Shown here piece by piece: positions 55,401-64,000 of a stretch of DNA of 64,000 nucleotides. The notes under the pieces were generated by a model. It searched no databases. It had not been told where the DNA came from and saw only the letters and a program-made list of their open reading frames with translations. The DNA lies in assembly GCA_026182355.1 (NCBI GenBank), contig JAPFBL010000049.1:4733001-4797000 (forward strand), written 5' to 3'. Source of the stretch: Hermatobates lingyangjiaoensis (Eukaryota > Arthropoda > Insecta > Hemiptera > Hermatobatidae). How positions within the stretch are numbered: the stretch's first letter is position 1; each line of letters starts with the position of its first letter. The position numbers and the translations under genes are program-made.

Positions 55401-56728
55401 ATAATATTTACGAAATCGTATGAAAAAATAGAATTTGCTCGATATACTTTGACAGGTTACTTTGACAAGTAGATCACATGTCAAAGTAACAGGGAAAATA
55501 TTTCAAGTTCTTTTTATTTAATAATAATTAGCAAGAAATATTTTTTATTACCTAATAAACAAGAAAAGTTCTGATTGAGATCGAAAATCCTAAGATATTT
55601 TTGGGGACCAAGCAACTATGTTTGTAGTTGAATGTTTGTCAGCCATTTATTTTTATTTGATAGATAGCTCTAATATTAAAAGTAACGAATGTAACTACCT
55701 CCAACTGATGTAGTGATGCAATTGCAACTATGGTTGACTGATCAATTTGTTTTAAAGGATTGGATTCAAGATATAGTTCTTGAAGATCATTTAAATATTC
55801 AAATAAATCCTTGTGCAAAGTATGTAGAACATTACTTCCAAGTTTTAACACTTTTAGTGGCAATGTTTCATAGTCGTTTTTGTAGACTCCCTAAAAAGAA
55901 ATTAATGAAGCATACTGATTTAGAGTTTAACTTAATTGTTATTTACTATCTTCAAAAAAAACAAAATACATAAAAATATGAATATATCAAAGAGTAATAA
56001 TATTTTTTTTAAAAAGTAGATAGAATTTACAAATTTAATAACGAAAAAATAAAATAATGTAGAAAATATTAGTAAATAAACTGAAATAAAATTAAGCCTA
56101 AGGATACTGGGACTCGAATTGGAATTAAATGATTGCATTTGTTTACGTGGAGTAACTATATCATTATTAAAACTTGCCTGTTTTAGTATACACTTGTGTA
56201 TTCATTCAATTCTATGACAATATAAATATAAACATTAAACAAATATTTACGTTTAATAGTTAGTACTTATGTTATTCAGTTGTTTATTTTTTATTATAGC
56301 TTTTAATCAATATTTCAAAACTCTAACAATATATATACAGATTTCTAGAAAGAAATTACTTTGAATATAACAGGGTGCAAAACATTGGATGTGAGATGAT
56401 TGTGACTCAAGTCCAGATAAGTCAAATTGGTGAGTTGTTTGAATGCTTGGCTGTCTATTCTTGATATAATGTTGTGGTCCAGTGAAAGATGAGTTAAAAG
56501 TGACTGCTTTTTAAAAGCTGTAATATGTCTAATTTCATTATACCCCATATAAACTTGTGTAACCAAAGGGGATACTATATCCGTTTGATTTTCTAAGTTA
56601 GTTCCATTACAATATTGTATACCATTTTCACATTTACATAGGGTACAGCTCTCTCCATAGGTTATGCGTACAAGTAGAAACAGGTAAACAAATAACATCG
56701 TCCACAGACCTGATAACAAATAAGTCAA
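40213..56728 (-). CDS. Leucine-rich-repeat single-pass membrane protein, six exons, complete
   Basis: Exons 56728-56360, 55890-55699, 53893-53715, 48397-48187, 46490-46312 and 40474-40213 join in frame at all five borders and give 463 residues. Signal peptide 1-25 (MTYLLSGLWTMLFVYLFLLV...). An LRR N-terminal Cys cluster follows (C28, C31, C33, C40), then about eight repeats of the LxxLxLxxN type (LTHLSLDHNIISRIDSQAF, LTYLDLSHNHL, LQELYLESNPLKQID, LRFLNVGRNLLMTVP and others). The LRR C-terminal cap is NPWSCDCRNQWILDYL with C351, C353, C378 and C401. Transmembrane helix at about 415-437 (VLVVVLIAILVAIPFALIII), then a 26-residue tail. The ectodomain should face outside and bind protein ligands, as in insect LRR receptors or adhesion proteins. 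The tail has no TIR or kinase domain. I cannot assign an ortholog. Confidence 0.9.
40475..42453. other. LRR gene intron 5, part without recognised elements
   Basis: AT-rich intron. At 40821-40845 a short hairpin (ACTTGCTAT/ATAGCAAGT) is present. No ORF or repeat could be assigned. Confidence 0.35.
42454..43018. mobile_element. hAT-type MITE with perfect 8-bp target duplication
   Basis: The left end CAGTGACGTGCGGTGAGG and right end GACTGCACGTCCCTG are inverted. Just inside, GGTGAGGCACTGACTTC mirrors GGTGAGGCAGTGCCTCCCCT. Both flanks are exactly GTATATAT (42446-42453 and 43019-43026), the 8-bp duplication of hAT elements. The 565-bp interior is non-coding. Confidence 0.88.
43383..43445 (+). 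repeat. Possible hAT terminal fragment
   Basis: GTGCCGCAGAATTTTCTTAA and GGTGAAAAAGATTGAGAAGC resemble the 3' subterminal part of CAGTGGTTCTCAA-type hAT elements. No opposite end or target duplication was found. Confidence 0.3.
43684..43840. repeat. Foldback with CTGATGA...GAAA motif
   Basis: The left arm (AAACCACAATAAGAAAT...TTTTCAACCAAAACAACT) and right arm (AGTTGTTTTAGTTGAAAG...ATTTCTTATTGTGGTTT) are inverted copies of about 58 bases around a CATACT/AGTATG centre. The right arm contains CTGATGA, A, GACC, loop, GTT, GAAA at 43767-43795, a weak hammerhead-like motif. A related element lies at 47215-47700. Confidence 0.6.
44299..45215 (+). mobile_element. mariner transposon, internally deleted
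   Basis: TA-flanked terminal inverted repeats CGAGGTGTATAAATAAAGTA (then GTGAGACTG) and its near-perfect mirror at 45187-45215 bound a 917-bp element. The frame starting at 44489 encodes the mariner HTH (AIKFCFRLGHNATETFEKL, LSRAQVFRWFKEFSEGRESI). It breaks after STSTV and resumes as VLRVRPNIKDKWVLHHDNAP, then PPYSPDLSPCDFFLFPRLKN to the normal C-terminus. The second and third catalytic Asp (HHDNAPCH, PDLSPCDFF) remain. About 400-500 bases with the first Asp are gone, and the remaining parts are in different frames. Non-autonomous. Confidence 0.93.
46312..46490 (-). CDS. LRR gene exon 5: last repeat and start of LRRCT
   Basis: The acceptor is ATGATTTTAG. It reads LYLNNNRLTSLNYALLKHWE then LETLKMDLNPWSCDCRNQWI, the first half of the LRRCT cap, ending in phase 2 at GTAAGT. 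The in-frame stop seen when reading on lies in the intron. Confidence 0.9.
46668..47190 (-). mobile_element. Second mariner, reduced to HTH and ends
   Basis: It is flanked by TA on both sides. The ends CGAGGTGTCGTCCAAAAATA and (minus strand) CGAGATGTAATCAAAAAGTA are similar, and both are followed by GAATTTCGCGYGCTCTG. On the minus strand VSINFCVKNGIECSKALEML and YGESTLAKKK encode a mariner-type HTH start. The rest of the transposase is deleted. 523 bp, in LRR intron 4. It is a different subfamily from the 44299 copy, though both begin CGAGGTGT. Confidence 0.8.
47215..47700. repeat. Foldback with hammerhead-like motif
   Basis: The left arm (CAATGACGAAACCACAATTA, GAAATGGGAAAACAAGACTA) and right arm (TAGTCTTGTTTTCCCATTTC, TTATTGTGGTTTGGTCATTG) are inverted copies at about 47250-47310 and 47620-47690. 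The right arm carries CTGACGA, A, GACCG-CTTGTTA-CGGTT, GAAA, GAC-CTTA-GTC at 47594-47632: a clear stem II and a 3-bp stem III. Stem I pairing is poor. The interior is non-coding. Confidence 0.65.
48187..48397 (-). CDS. LRR gene exon 4
   Basis: The first base completes a Ser codon. It reads SFPTVENLRILEINWMPFLE, EIESYALANLTTLEELHCSN and an insert-like GSETNTYPPLKR, ending in phase 0 at GTAAGT. The acceptor is TGATTTCAG. Confidence 0.88.
48398..49098. other. LRR gene intron 3, nothing recognised
   Basis: AT-rich intron with no supported feature before the repeat copy at 49099. Confidence 0.35.
49099..49600 (+). repeat. Dispersed repeat copy with 5' end
   Basis: It starts A|TCTAGTGGGTCTACACTCAA and ACTTTACAATAGGTAAACG, then shares GTACATCTGTCAAATT and TTTATAGATAACCATATACT with the copies at 22550 and 38270. 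The 3' extent is unclear. Confidence 0.55.
50060..51490 (+). mobile_element. R1/LOA-like LINE 5' UTR and ORF1 remnant
   Basis: A leader (50060-50640) including the pyrimidine tract precedes ATG 50646. The first part (PTKSKKHVSHSLKAYRNRRG, LSGLPDKELTEKNRCSLSWA) is basic, as in nucleic-acid-binding ORF1 proteins. After a frameshift near 51100 it reads FLGVYDGISTENSG-like, then TKDLQTFSN, and ends with a PTKVSSLDSG/SRAWIPAEPSE-like stretch. That order (GVYDG..., C.D..S..., ...AWIPAEP) is a domain I associate with insect LINE ORF1 (DUF4780-like). ORF2 is absent. Confidence 0.65.
50187..50357 (+). repeat. (CCTTTTT)n pyrimidine tract
   Basis: About 170 bases of CCTTTT/CTTTTT units on one strand. 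It is part of the LINE leader: a shorter version is at 14590-14620 in the other leader copy. Such tracts may form triplex and give spurious long ORFs. Confidence 0.92.
51491..53440. other. LRR gene intron 3, nothing recognised
   Basis: AT-rich intron sequence, pyrimidine-biased on the plus strand at 51540-52850. No protein remnant, inverted repeat or terminus could be supported. Confidence 0.35.
53455..53612 (+). repeat. Dispersed repeat, 3' end
   Basis: AAAAATGAATTCAGGAAACC, TCAAAACGTGTAAATC and GGTCACTATATTTTTCTTAC followed by AGTAAAGTT match the terminal block of the palindrome's right arm (27190-27295). It ends about 100 bases before an LRR exon. Confidence 0.65.
53715..53893 (-). CDS. 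LRR gene exon 3
   Basis: The acceptor is GATTTCAG. It reads VLDLSTTMIRDLPSGLFHSP, KKLRFLNVGRNLLMTVPSAL and SEAHNLNHLILTGNPIKVL, ending in phase 2 at GTATTA. It encodes two and a half repeats. Confidence 0.9.
54080..55298 (+). mobile_element. Helitron helicase remnant with intact 3' terminus
   Basis: Frames give AAKIIIWDECPMMRRESFE (Walker B-type DE), FGG...GDFRQPVPVVKRASDAD (helicase motif III), then LITEELYDNSLFVKLLHHGF, EKDNIPFLRIQFPIQLAFST and TTIHKS, and a GQL-like end. This is the Pif1-type helicase of Helitrons. Stops and frameshifts break it. The 3' end has the hairpin GACCC-AAC-GGGTC (55273-55285) and terminates CTAG at 55298 before T, the diagnostic Helitron 3' end. The Rep domain and 5' end were not found. 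In LRR intron 2. Confidence 0.85.
55456..55490. repeat. Perfect 12-bp inverted repeat
   Basis: GTTACTTTGACA (55456-55467) pairs exactly with TGTCAAAGTAAC (55479-55490). Function unknown. Confidence 0.6.
55699..55890 (-). CDS. LRR gene exon 2
   Basis: The acceptor is TTCTTTTTAG. It reads GVYKNDYETLPLKVLKLGSN then LHKDLFEYLNDLQELYLESN and PLKQIDQSTI, ending HQLE at GTAGTT. 192 bases, phase 0 at both ends, carrying two to three repeats. Confidence 0.9.
56360..56728 (-). CDS. LRR gene exon 1: signal peptide, LRRNT, first repeats
   Basis: It starts at ATG 56728 and encodes the signal peptide, ESCTLCKCENGIQYC and two or three repeats, ending LHPVIFK at GTAATT (phase 0). A TTATCAG just inside the ATG could be an acceptor, in which case translation would begin at the Met of MLFVYLFLL. 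The longer form gives the better signal peptide. Confidence 0.85.
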
Positions 56729-56914
56729 TAAATATAAAATCTCAATACAGTAACCAGAAAAATCTGGTTTTAATTGCCTCTCGACTTTTATTTACCTTAT
56801 TATATAAATAACTATTTGAATAATTTATAATTCCTTAGCAATTAAAACATAAAAATACCTACTGAATATTTGTTTACATTTCTATATTCACATGTAAATA
56901 TAGTAATTCAAATA

Positions 56915-57680
56915 TCTATATAAATAAAAGAATGTTTTGCCTGCACATTGCTTAGAACTGACTCATTTCAAGTTATCTTTACGTTTCATACACTAGAGAA
57001 ACCGAATCCACTCTTAGAAAAATATCTGTCTATCGGTTTGTCAGTTTATCGATTTGTCCGCAAAATTTTGTCACAAGTAAACTCAGCCACCATAAGACAT
57101 AGCAAGCTGAAACTGTGACAGTCAATTTGTGTATGTATAACTTAAAATCTAAACTTTAAATGGATTGTAAATTCAACGTAGAAGCGAAGTTATGGACTTT
57201 TAAGCTGTCTTTCGCTAACTTCACAGACATGTTTATTTTGAAAATATACAGGTATAGCTAGTAAGTATCGTTAGTTGATTTCAAATTCATTTGCATTTAA
57301 GCTCCCAGCAAGAGATAATTGACAAGGTTTTTCCGGAAATTCAAGATCTGCTATCTATTCAGAATAACTGGCTTTATGAACAAGCATTTCTCACCCCTAC
57401 AAATGAGCATTCAGGAATAATTAATAAAAAAGTTCTTGCACTATATCAAGCTGAGGAAAGAACTTACAAGTCAGTAAACAGAGTAATTAGTGATGTGGAA
57501 GCAGTTCATTATCGTTGAATTTCTTGACTCCGTGACTGCTCCTGGACTGCCTGCTCAAGACTTAAAACTTAACACCCATCCACCCACCCATAGATGTGGG
57601 TCTGCATTTGATGTTACAACAGAAGCTCCGACAATTTAAATCATTGATAGTGCGAAAAGATAGTAAAGGGGATTTAAAAG
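56915..57680 (+). mobile_element. Helitron 5' end joined to helicase fragment
   Basis: A|TCTATATAAATAAAAGAATG is a typical Helitron 5' terminus. A leader follows, then a helicase frame at 57291: SQQEIIDKVFPEIQDLLSIQ, AFLTPTNEHSGIINKKVLAL, TYKSVNRVISDVEAVHY and, after a frame break, EFLDSVTAPGLPAQDLKL, the block before the LKVG.P..LLRNL motif. Coding homology stops at 57575 and the 3' end is unclear. The leader 57060-57262 recurs inverted at 61570-61793. Confidence 0.75.
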
Positions 57681-60600
57681 TAATCAGTCACCTTTGTGGA
57701 GAACATCAGAAGAAGTTGTGAAAGTTACGAAAACTACAAAAAAAGGAAAATTTTAATTTTATGAATGAGAGGGCCCTCTGGATGGGAAGAAAACAAATGA
57801 ACTGTATATTATATGTAATGTTATTTTCAATATTTTTAAAATAGAATTGACTAAAATGGCATTGTAAATAATTATAGAGTACATATGTCAAATCACCATA
57901 TTGTAGGTATAGTACTTAATATCAGTAAATAGTTATTAAATCTGTAAGTAATATTGAAATTAGTTAGTAAGTAATATGTGTTGCGTATAAATTATGTATA
58001 TTCTAATGTAAATGTGCATTTACATATTAAAATGTAACAGTAAATCTGTAATCAAAAAGGAAACAGGTTAAAATAAATTCCCTCAGGGCATAGTCACTTC
58101 TAGTGAAGAAAACAAAAACACACATACAGGACCAATTCGTATATATTTTATTAGACACAGGGACCAGGGGACCTCAAATGGTATTTTCGTTGAAAACTGG
58201 TCATTAAAATTTTGAACTGGACTCAATACTTTGATATCTCTATATTCCATATAAAGATTAATGAAAGTAATAAAACTGAATTAAATCTAAATCTAAATAT
58301 TTTTATAATGACAATATAATTATGGATTTGGTATCTTTTTCGGTGTGAGATGTTTCTGTTTTAGCAAGTATAAGCAAAAAAAGAGAATAGAGATAAATCA
58401 ATTATGAATTCAATTAAACAGACAACTTCTTATCTCTTTGATACTTTGACTTGGAAAATAGATAGATTCTTCTTATGTAAATGAAAGTCAGTGAGATACT
58501 GTTGGATGTTATTTTTTTGTTAAATAGGAGCAGTAGATGTTTATTGTCATTCTTCTATTTGTTTGATCTTTGTTTGGAGTTAACTCATGAGTTTAATGTA
58601 GCTGTATAGGAAAAATTTAACAATCAATTTCACTTATGGTCAATATGACTTTCGAATGCCTATTATACTTACTGTTTATATAAATGTCATTTCCTTTTTT
58701 TAATGAATGCTTCATTTTTATTTTATTATAAAATATATATATATAATAGAGATGTTTAGAGAACGCTCTCGTCTTCCTATCACTTATTTTTTCCTTGCTT
58801 ATTAATGTCTCTATCTGTGCACTTAAATGAATAATTACTATGCATAGAGGGTGATCTGCCATAATCAATTCTCTACTATATCTCTAGGCTTGGAAGTTGA
58901 CAGTCCAGGAACATAAATACGTGTTATTCCAATTCTTTTCTTAGAAACCTCCTCGACAAAGAGGTGACATACTTCGGGGCAAGGGGAGGGCCACCCTCAG
59001 CGACCACCCTTGTCTGGTGACTGCTGAACCACTGGAGACCGATCCAACCTACATTAGAAATCACCCAACTAGTGTTTACGTTATAATTAAGAGGTTGAAG
59101 AAGTAACATTTTCTGCTGCTTAAGTTTCCAAATAGCATTAAGAAATACGGGTTTCCTTTCTATAAGAAAAAGATTAAGAAAAATGCTTGCATTTAATTAA
59201 ATGGACATCGTTGACTGACTTCAGAAACAGACTAACTTAATAAAAAAGTTTAACTTATGAAAGCTAACTTTTGTTAACATATCCTTATCTTATAAATTTA
59301 CGTCATGAATTTATATCCCAGTATAGCAGCCTTCCCACAGTAAGCTGAAATGTACCAACAGTATTTAATTAGGTAACATAAAGAAAATTACGGTATTATT
59401 AAATACTACTTTCCCTAATCCAGTTTATATCATTTTTACAGTAACTCTGTGCTCCCAACGTAACTTAAAAATAAACATTACTCTAATTAATAAAAATATA
59501 AGTACTATATTTTTAAATTATCCAACATAAAATAGTATACACATCTACTTACTTTGATTGTTGATTTTTTTTGATGATTTCATTATGTTATCAAAATTTC
59601 ACAAAAATCAACACCATATTAAAAAAAAGAAAAAGTTATTTTTTTACACACAGTTTTAAAAATGCTAACAATTCATGAAAATATTGTTGTAAAAGCAATT
59701 AATTATGTGATATTAGTCACAATAACAGGTATCTAGCAGTTCTCCATTACTTCAGATAACTACTCTTATCTAAAGCAAATATTGCTTTATCTCTCTTAAA
59801 TCATAAACCTTACTCATCACACTTATTGGACTATAACTCCTTCCTCCTATTTATGGATCTGCTCATACATATAAAAATAACTCAGTTTGAGCTTAACTTG
59901 AAGTTCAAACACATTCCCCATAAAAGTTTAGTCACCGTAAACGTAATCCTCTCATATTCGAAAACAGTTTTTAAAATGATGTATCAACATGATCAATTAA
60001 TTAAATTATCATTTCTTGTGTTTTTAATTATTATTACTATCCAGGGACTGCATAAACCTGGTTATGTGTTCATCAATGTGAGTCAGTGAATAATATTCGA
60101 GTATTATTCAGTTAGGTCCTCTGATATGGTTTTGTGGATATATTCATTTGACTAGATAGTGTAACTTCCCTCTCTTTTCCCTTCCAACCTATTATTAATT
60201 ATAAATTTATATTTGATTATACAGGGAAATACTCAATTTTAAAAGACCGATGTATTCGGTAACCTTCAAATTTACACATCATATACATTTTATTGTATAC
60301 CTAATAATAAATTGTATAACCTGTAAAACTTTTAACAGTAACCTCTCACCACATTGGCTCATTAATTCACTAAAACATTTCACCTATTAATGTTGTTCAA
60401 GTCAATGCACATAAGCTTAATTGTATTGTTCAAATACAGACAGCAATATAAACTGGAGTTATGAATACAATCCGTTCTCACCATCTTCATCCTCTAAATG
60501 GCTCCTATACATAAAGAATTTTTGAAGAATACATAAGTATAGCAAATATTTATGGTCATTTAGAGTTGCCATGTTCTCATTCGCTTAATAATTGCAAGTC

Positions 60601-60970
60601 TATGATAGTTGAATTTCAATTCCTCCTCTCCCACTCATTGGTTGTTTTTCATGTCATTTATACCTTCAATATCCTGCTCTAATATAATTTTAATTAATTA
60701 TTTAATTTATATTAATTATTTAATATGTTTTCTTTTGTGGTTTTATGAAATGGAACCCAACTAATGAAATATTTTTTAAATTGACTTTAATAATTTAAAA
60801 TTACATTTTAATGAAATCTAAAATTTAAACTTATTTGTAAAATAAAAGTCTTATTTATTAAAAGAAAACAACCGGAATAATAAAGCGTCTCTTCTTTTGA
60901 AAACCACTATCAGATTAGATCGAAAGAACTATGGATTAATGTAAATGTAATGTTATAGTTTTAGATTATA
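57681..60970. other. Spacer upstream of the LRR gene, one GC-rich fragment
   Basis: AT-rich spacer. A GC-richer block at 58935-59060 (GGGGCAAGGGGAGGGCCACC) looks like a transposon fragment but I could not identify it. A TA run lies at 58731-58745. I see no host gene. Promoter elements for the LRR gene could lie at 56729-56914 but none is distinctive. Confidence 0.35.
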
Positions 60971-61793
60971 TTAGCAGACATGCCCGTCCGTGACAGGTAT
61001 TTTACAAAAATTCAGAGATGATACGTGGTATTTCAAAATATTATTAGAAAAAATATATAAGAGGAAAAAATATATTTATTAACACAATGTTAAGTAAGTG
61101 CCTTTGTATACACCACATTAGCTGTCTGTCCTTCAGGTGCTTGGAAGAACAGATAGTTGGAACCTCTGACTCTTGAGCAAGCAACATATAGTTGACCATG
61201 TGAAAACACTTGGTCTCTCTCATTACAATTACTGCCGTATACATAGTTTGGCTTTGCGACTTATTTACCGTCATTGCGAAACAGACGCTGACGGGAAATT
61301 GCAACCGTTTCAATTGAATGGGACAGTTACTAGGTATCAATGGTATGCGAGGTATAAACACTGACTCCCCAGTACCACACTCAGTCATGATATCAGTATC
61401 TATGATGTATCTGTGCAAAGTACGAATTCGGAGTCGTGTCCTGTTGCACATTTTTGGGGCACTTAAGTTTTGTAACAGAATGATTGGTGCCCCTACTTTA
61501 AGTTTTAAGTCATGAGCAGGCAGTCCAGGAGCAGTTACGAAGTCAAGAAATTCAATTGTCAAATATGCAGTCTATACCTGTATATTTTCAAAATAAACAT
61601 GTCTTTGAAGTTAGCCAAAGACAGCTTAAAAGTACATAACTTCACTGCTACGTTGAATTTTAAATCCATGCAAAGCTTAGATTTAAGTTAGACATACAGA
61701 AACATAAAAGCTTAGATTTTAAGTTAGAGACAATCAAATCTACTATCAAAGTTTCAGCTCGCTATGTCTTATGGTCGTTGAGTTTACGTGTGG
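60971..61793 (-). mobile_element. Helitron remnant with helicase C-terminus
   Basis: Open frame 61562-61044 on the minus strand reads EFLDFVTAPGLPAHDLKLKV, GAPIILLQNLSAPKMCNRTR, FPIQ-like CPIQLKRLQFPVSVCFAMTV and NKSQSQT, the C-terminal Helitron helicase motifs. NKSQSQT stands where NKxQGQT is usual. A plausible 3' end is CTAA|T at 60974-60971 after ACGGACGGGCATG. The leader matches the 56915 copy, and the 5' end is cut near 61793. Most of the helicase is deleted. Confidence 0.82.
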
Positions 61794-61865
61794 TAGTTGG
61801 TTACACTGAATGGTAGTTGCTAACTATAGATTAGTAGTTGGTAACTACTGATTGGCAGTTGTAGT
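61790..61865 (+). repeat. Short tandem repeat, unit about 21 bp
   Basis: GTAGTTGGTTACACTGAATG, GTAGTTGCTAACTATAGATT and GTAGTTGGTAACTACTGATT follow one another, with a partial fourth unit. It lies at the junction between the truncated Helitron and the LINE, possibly its 5' UTR. Confidence 0.65.
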
Positions 61866-64000
61866 GACTTGAAAAATTAAGTCAGAGATGGCATTGTGAG
61901 CGCTGTGTAATTTCGTGATCGCTTTGTAATTATTTGAGAAGCATTGTATGAAATGTGGATTCCCGAAAAATGACCAAGATTGTGAGGTGCAGCAAATATC
62001 CAGATGCGCTAATTGCAAAGAGGGCCATAAATCGACGGACAAAAGTTGTAGAATATACATAAAGTTTAAATCAGTATATGAAAAGATAGCGGTCCAGAAT
62101 ATCTATCATGCAGAAGCCCGCAAGCAACTGTTTCATAAAGAAATTGCTCCTAGACGAGTCAGGGATGACTTTCCAACTATCAAAGAATTAAAGTCATACA
62201 GAGATGCTGTTAGCCACAAAGGAAATCAGTCATCTGAAAGAGATTTCAACACTGAGGCTAAAAAAGCGAAAGTGAAAGAATATGAAGGAAGTATGCTTCC
62301 GAGAATAGTCTCTTAAGTCCCAGAGAAGTATGAGACTCGCAATTCGAGGGAGGAAACCACATCGAAGGAGTCATTATCATAAGCGGATAACAACAAGGAG
62401 CAGAACATCAGAGATGGTTCCAGACAGGTGACATCATCTGAAAGACGTCTCAGCGACACTACAAAGGACTTAGAAGAGGTTGACCATAATAATCATAGAC
62501 GTAATAAATTAGAGATACAGTTCCCTTAGTTAAGTGTTAAAAAAAGTAGACAAAAAAATAAATAATGGGTTTAAACCTTAAAATAGTTCAATGGAATTGT
62601 CGTATCATTAGAAACAAATTAGATTTATATAAATATGCACAGGATTATGATATTGTGTTATTAATTGAGACATGGTTAGGAGAAGAAGATAATTTCAATT
62701 TGTATAATTTCAATACAATTAGATTTGACAGAGGTGAAAATCGAGGTGGTGGTTTAGCTATATTGATCAGAAAGGGTATTTGTTTCTATAGAGCTGATTT
62801 AGGATTCACAGGCCAAGCTTTGGAAGTTGGGTCAGTTGTGATTGACTCAAAAATTGGAGAAATCCTGATATCCGCGTGTTACAGAGCTCCTCATAAAAAT
62901 ATTGATTTAATAGAATGGAACAACTTCACTGATGCTATTTAAAACCATAGTGCAAAAAAATATATAATTGGTGGTGATTTTAATGCTCATCATCCTTTAT
63001 GGGGAAACAACAAATATTGCTCTAATGGAAGGGTGATAGCAGACAACTTGGGCGTAGAGGATTTCATATTATTAAACAATAAGAGTCACACTTTCATGTT
63101 TTTGTCGCAGAATCACTGTTCATACTCAAGTATAGATTTGACTTTTGTTTCACTTGATCTTACATTGTGTACTTACTTGTATGTTTTAAAGGATAAATGG
63201 GGCAGCAACCATTTCCTTATCATTATTGAAATTTATGTCAATATATCGTTTTTGAAAAGGCCTTTATTCAAATATAATTTAACTAAAGTTGATTAGAATA
63301 AATTTTATGAAATTTTAGAGGAAAAAAGTATGTTTTCTTAAGTTTAGAATTTTCACAAATTAGAGATAGTGGGTAGATACAACTGTTTTGTTAAATATAT
63401 TGACGAGGCTATCACCAACTCTTTACCAAGGGTAAAAAATAATAAACAAGGTAATAATAATTTGCGATTACATAATAAACAAAACAAAAATAGAGCAAAC
63501 TGTATTTGGTGGAATAGTGAATGTGAGAAAGCGGTGCGTTTACGTAAAGCTGCTTTAAAATCAATTCGGTTTAGGTATTCTAGAGAGAGATTCTTCGAAG
63601 TTAAAAGGACAGAAGCTCTAGTCACAAAAACATTAAAAAGGGAAAAGAAAAGTTCATTCAGGAGAAAATGTGAATCTAACTATTTTACTACTCCTAAAAC
63701 TAAGATATCGGACTTCTGGGGCTTGATAAAGAGATTTACCAATAGTTTCCATAGATCACTGGTTGTGGAGGGAAATAAAAAACAAGAAAAATGCATACAG
63801 GATACAATGAATAACTTATGCTCTCCGAAGAATGTTTCAAATGTTAGGATAAAAGCTATCGATTGTAAGATGGATTCCACAGATTATGAGAACTTATTCT
63901 TAAACGATCCTCTTAAATTTGAAGTGTTGGAATACGCTCTTTGTAATGTAAAACTGAACTCATCTCCAGGTCTAGATAGATTAAGTTATTTGATCTTGTC
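61860..64000 (+). mobile_element. I-type LINE with ORF1, endonuclease and start of RT
   Basis: ORF1 remnant (61948-62314): zinc-knuckle-like CANCKEGHKSTDKSC followed by a charged tail. ORF2 starts at ATG 62565: APE endonuclease blocks VQWNCRIIRNKLDL, LIETWLG, FDRGENRGGGLAILI, SACYRAPH, GGDFNAHHPLWG, SSIDLTFVS and GSNHFLI. The Asp of the usual SDH is Asn here. In-frame stops occur at 62940 and 63294, with further breaks near 63340. The linker WWNSECEKAVRLRKAALK and RT start VKLNSSPGLDRLSYLI run off the right edge. The element is inactive but its layout is fully retained. It most resembles the I/Jockey group. Confidence 0.88.

Noticed and set aside
61790..61865. Possible CRISPR-like or regulatory array
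   Set aside because: Units are contiguous tandem repeats without spacers, in an animal genome, at a transposon junction.

Overview
The window looks like AT-rich, intron-rich nuclear DNA from an arthropod, most likely an insect. This rests on three spliced animal-type genes with short exons, long introns and GT...AG borders, plus a transposon mix typical of arthropods: mariner, R1/LOA-like and I-like LINEs, Penelope-like elements, Helitrons, hAT, Gypsy and BEL/Pao. I cannot name the species. No tRNA, rRNA, CRISPR array or bacterial gene was seen.

Three host genes can be rebuilt. (1) 993-10806, minus: a polynucleotide kinase 3'-phosphatase (PNKP) with FHA, phosphatase and kinase parts on separate exons. 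Its first and last exons and one small internal exon were not found, and the 3' end lies beyond the left edge. (2) 17717-39403, plus: a membrane-anchored gamma-glutamyltransferase family protein closest to GGT7. It seems to have lost key catalytic residues and a stretch of the large subunit. (3) 40213-56728, minus: a complete six-exon gene for a 463-residue leucine-rich-repeat protein with signal peptide, C-terminal transmembrane helix and short tail. Genes 2 and 3 converge, with only about 0.8 kb between their stop codons. They share no evident pathway.

Most of the rest is decayed mobile DNA in introns and spacers. PNKP introns hold R1-like LINE fragments, one split by a hAT element, and a foldback. 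An LTR end abuts the PNKP 5' side. The spacer at 11-17.7 kb has a LINE 5' leader and a Helitron. GGT7 introns hold a Gypsy integrase tail, a LINE RT fragment, a 3.4 kb imperfect palindrome made of two head-to-head repeat copies, a BEL/Pao gag, two opposed Penelope-like elements separated by a MITE, and another MITE. The LRR-gene introns hold a hAT MITE with a perfect 8-bp target duplication, two internally deleted mariners, a LINE 5' end with ORF1, and a Helitron with an intact 3' end. From 56.9 kb to the right edge lie two Helitron remnants on opposite strands and an I-type LINE that runs off the window.

The most unusual signal is a recurring hammerhead-ribozyme-like motif: a CUGANGA-type box, a short stem, GAAA and a minimal stem III. 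It occurs in the Penelope-like elements and in several small foldback elements. One copy, on the minus strand at 32691-32735, keeps every core residue.
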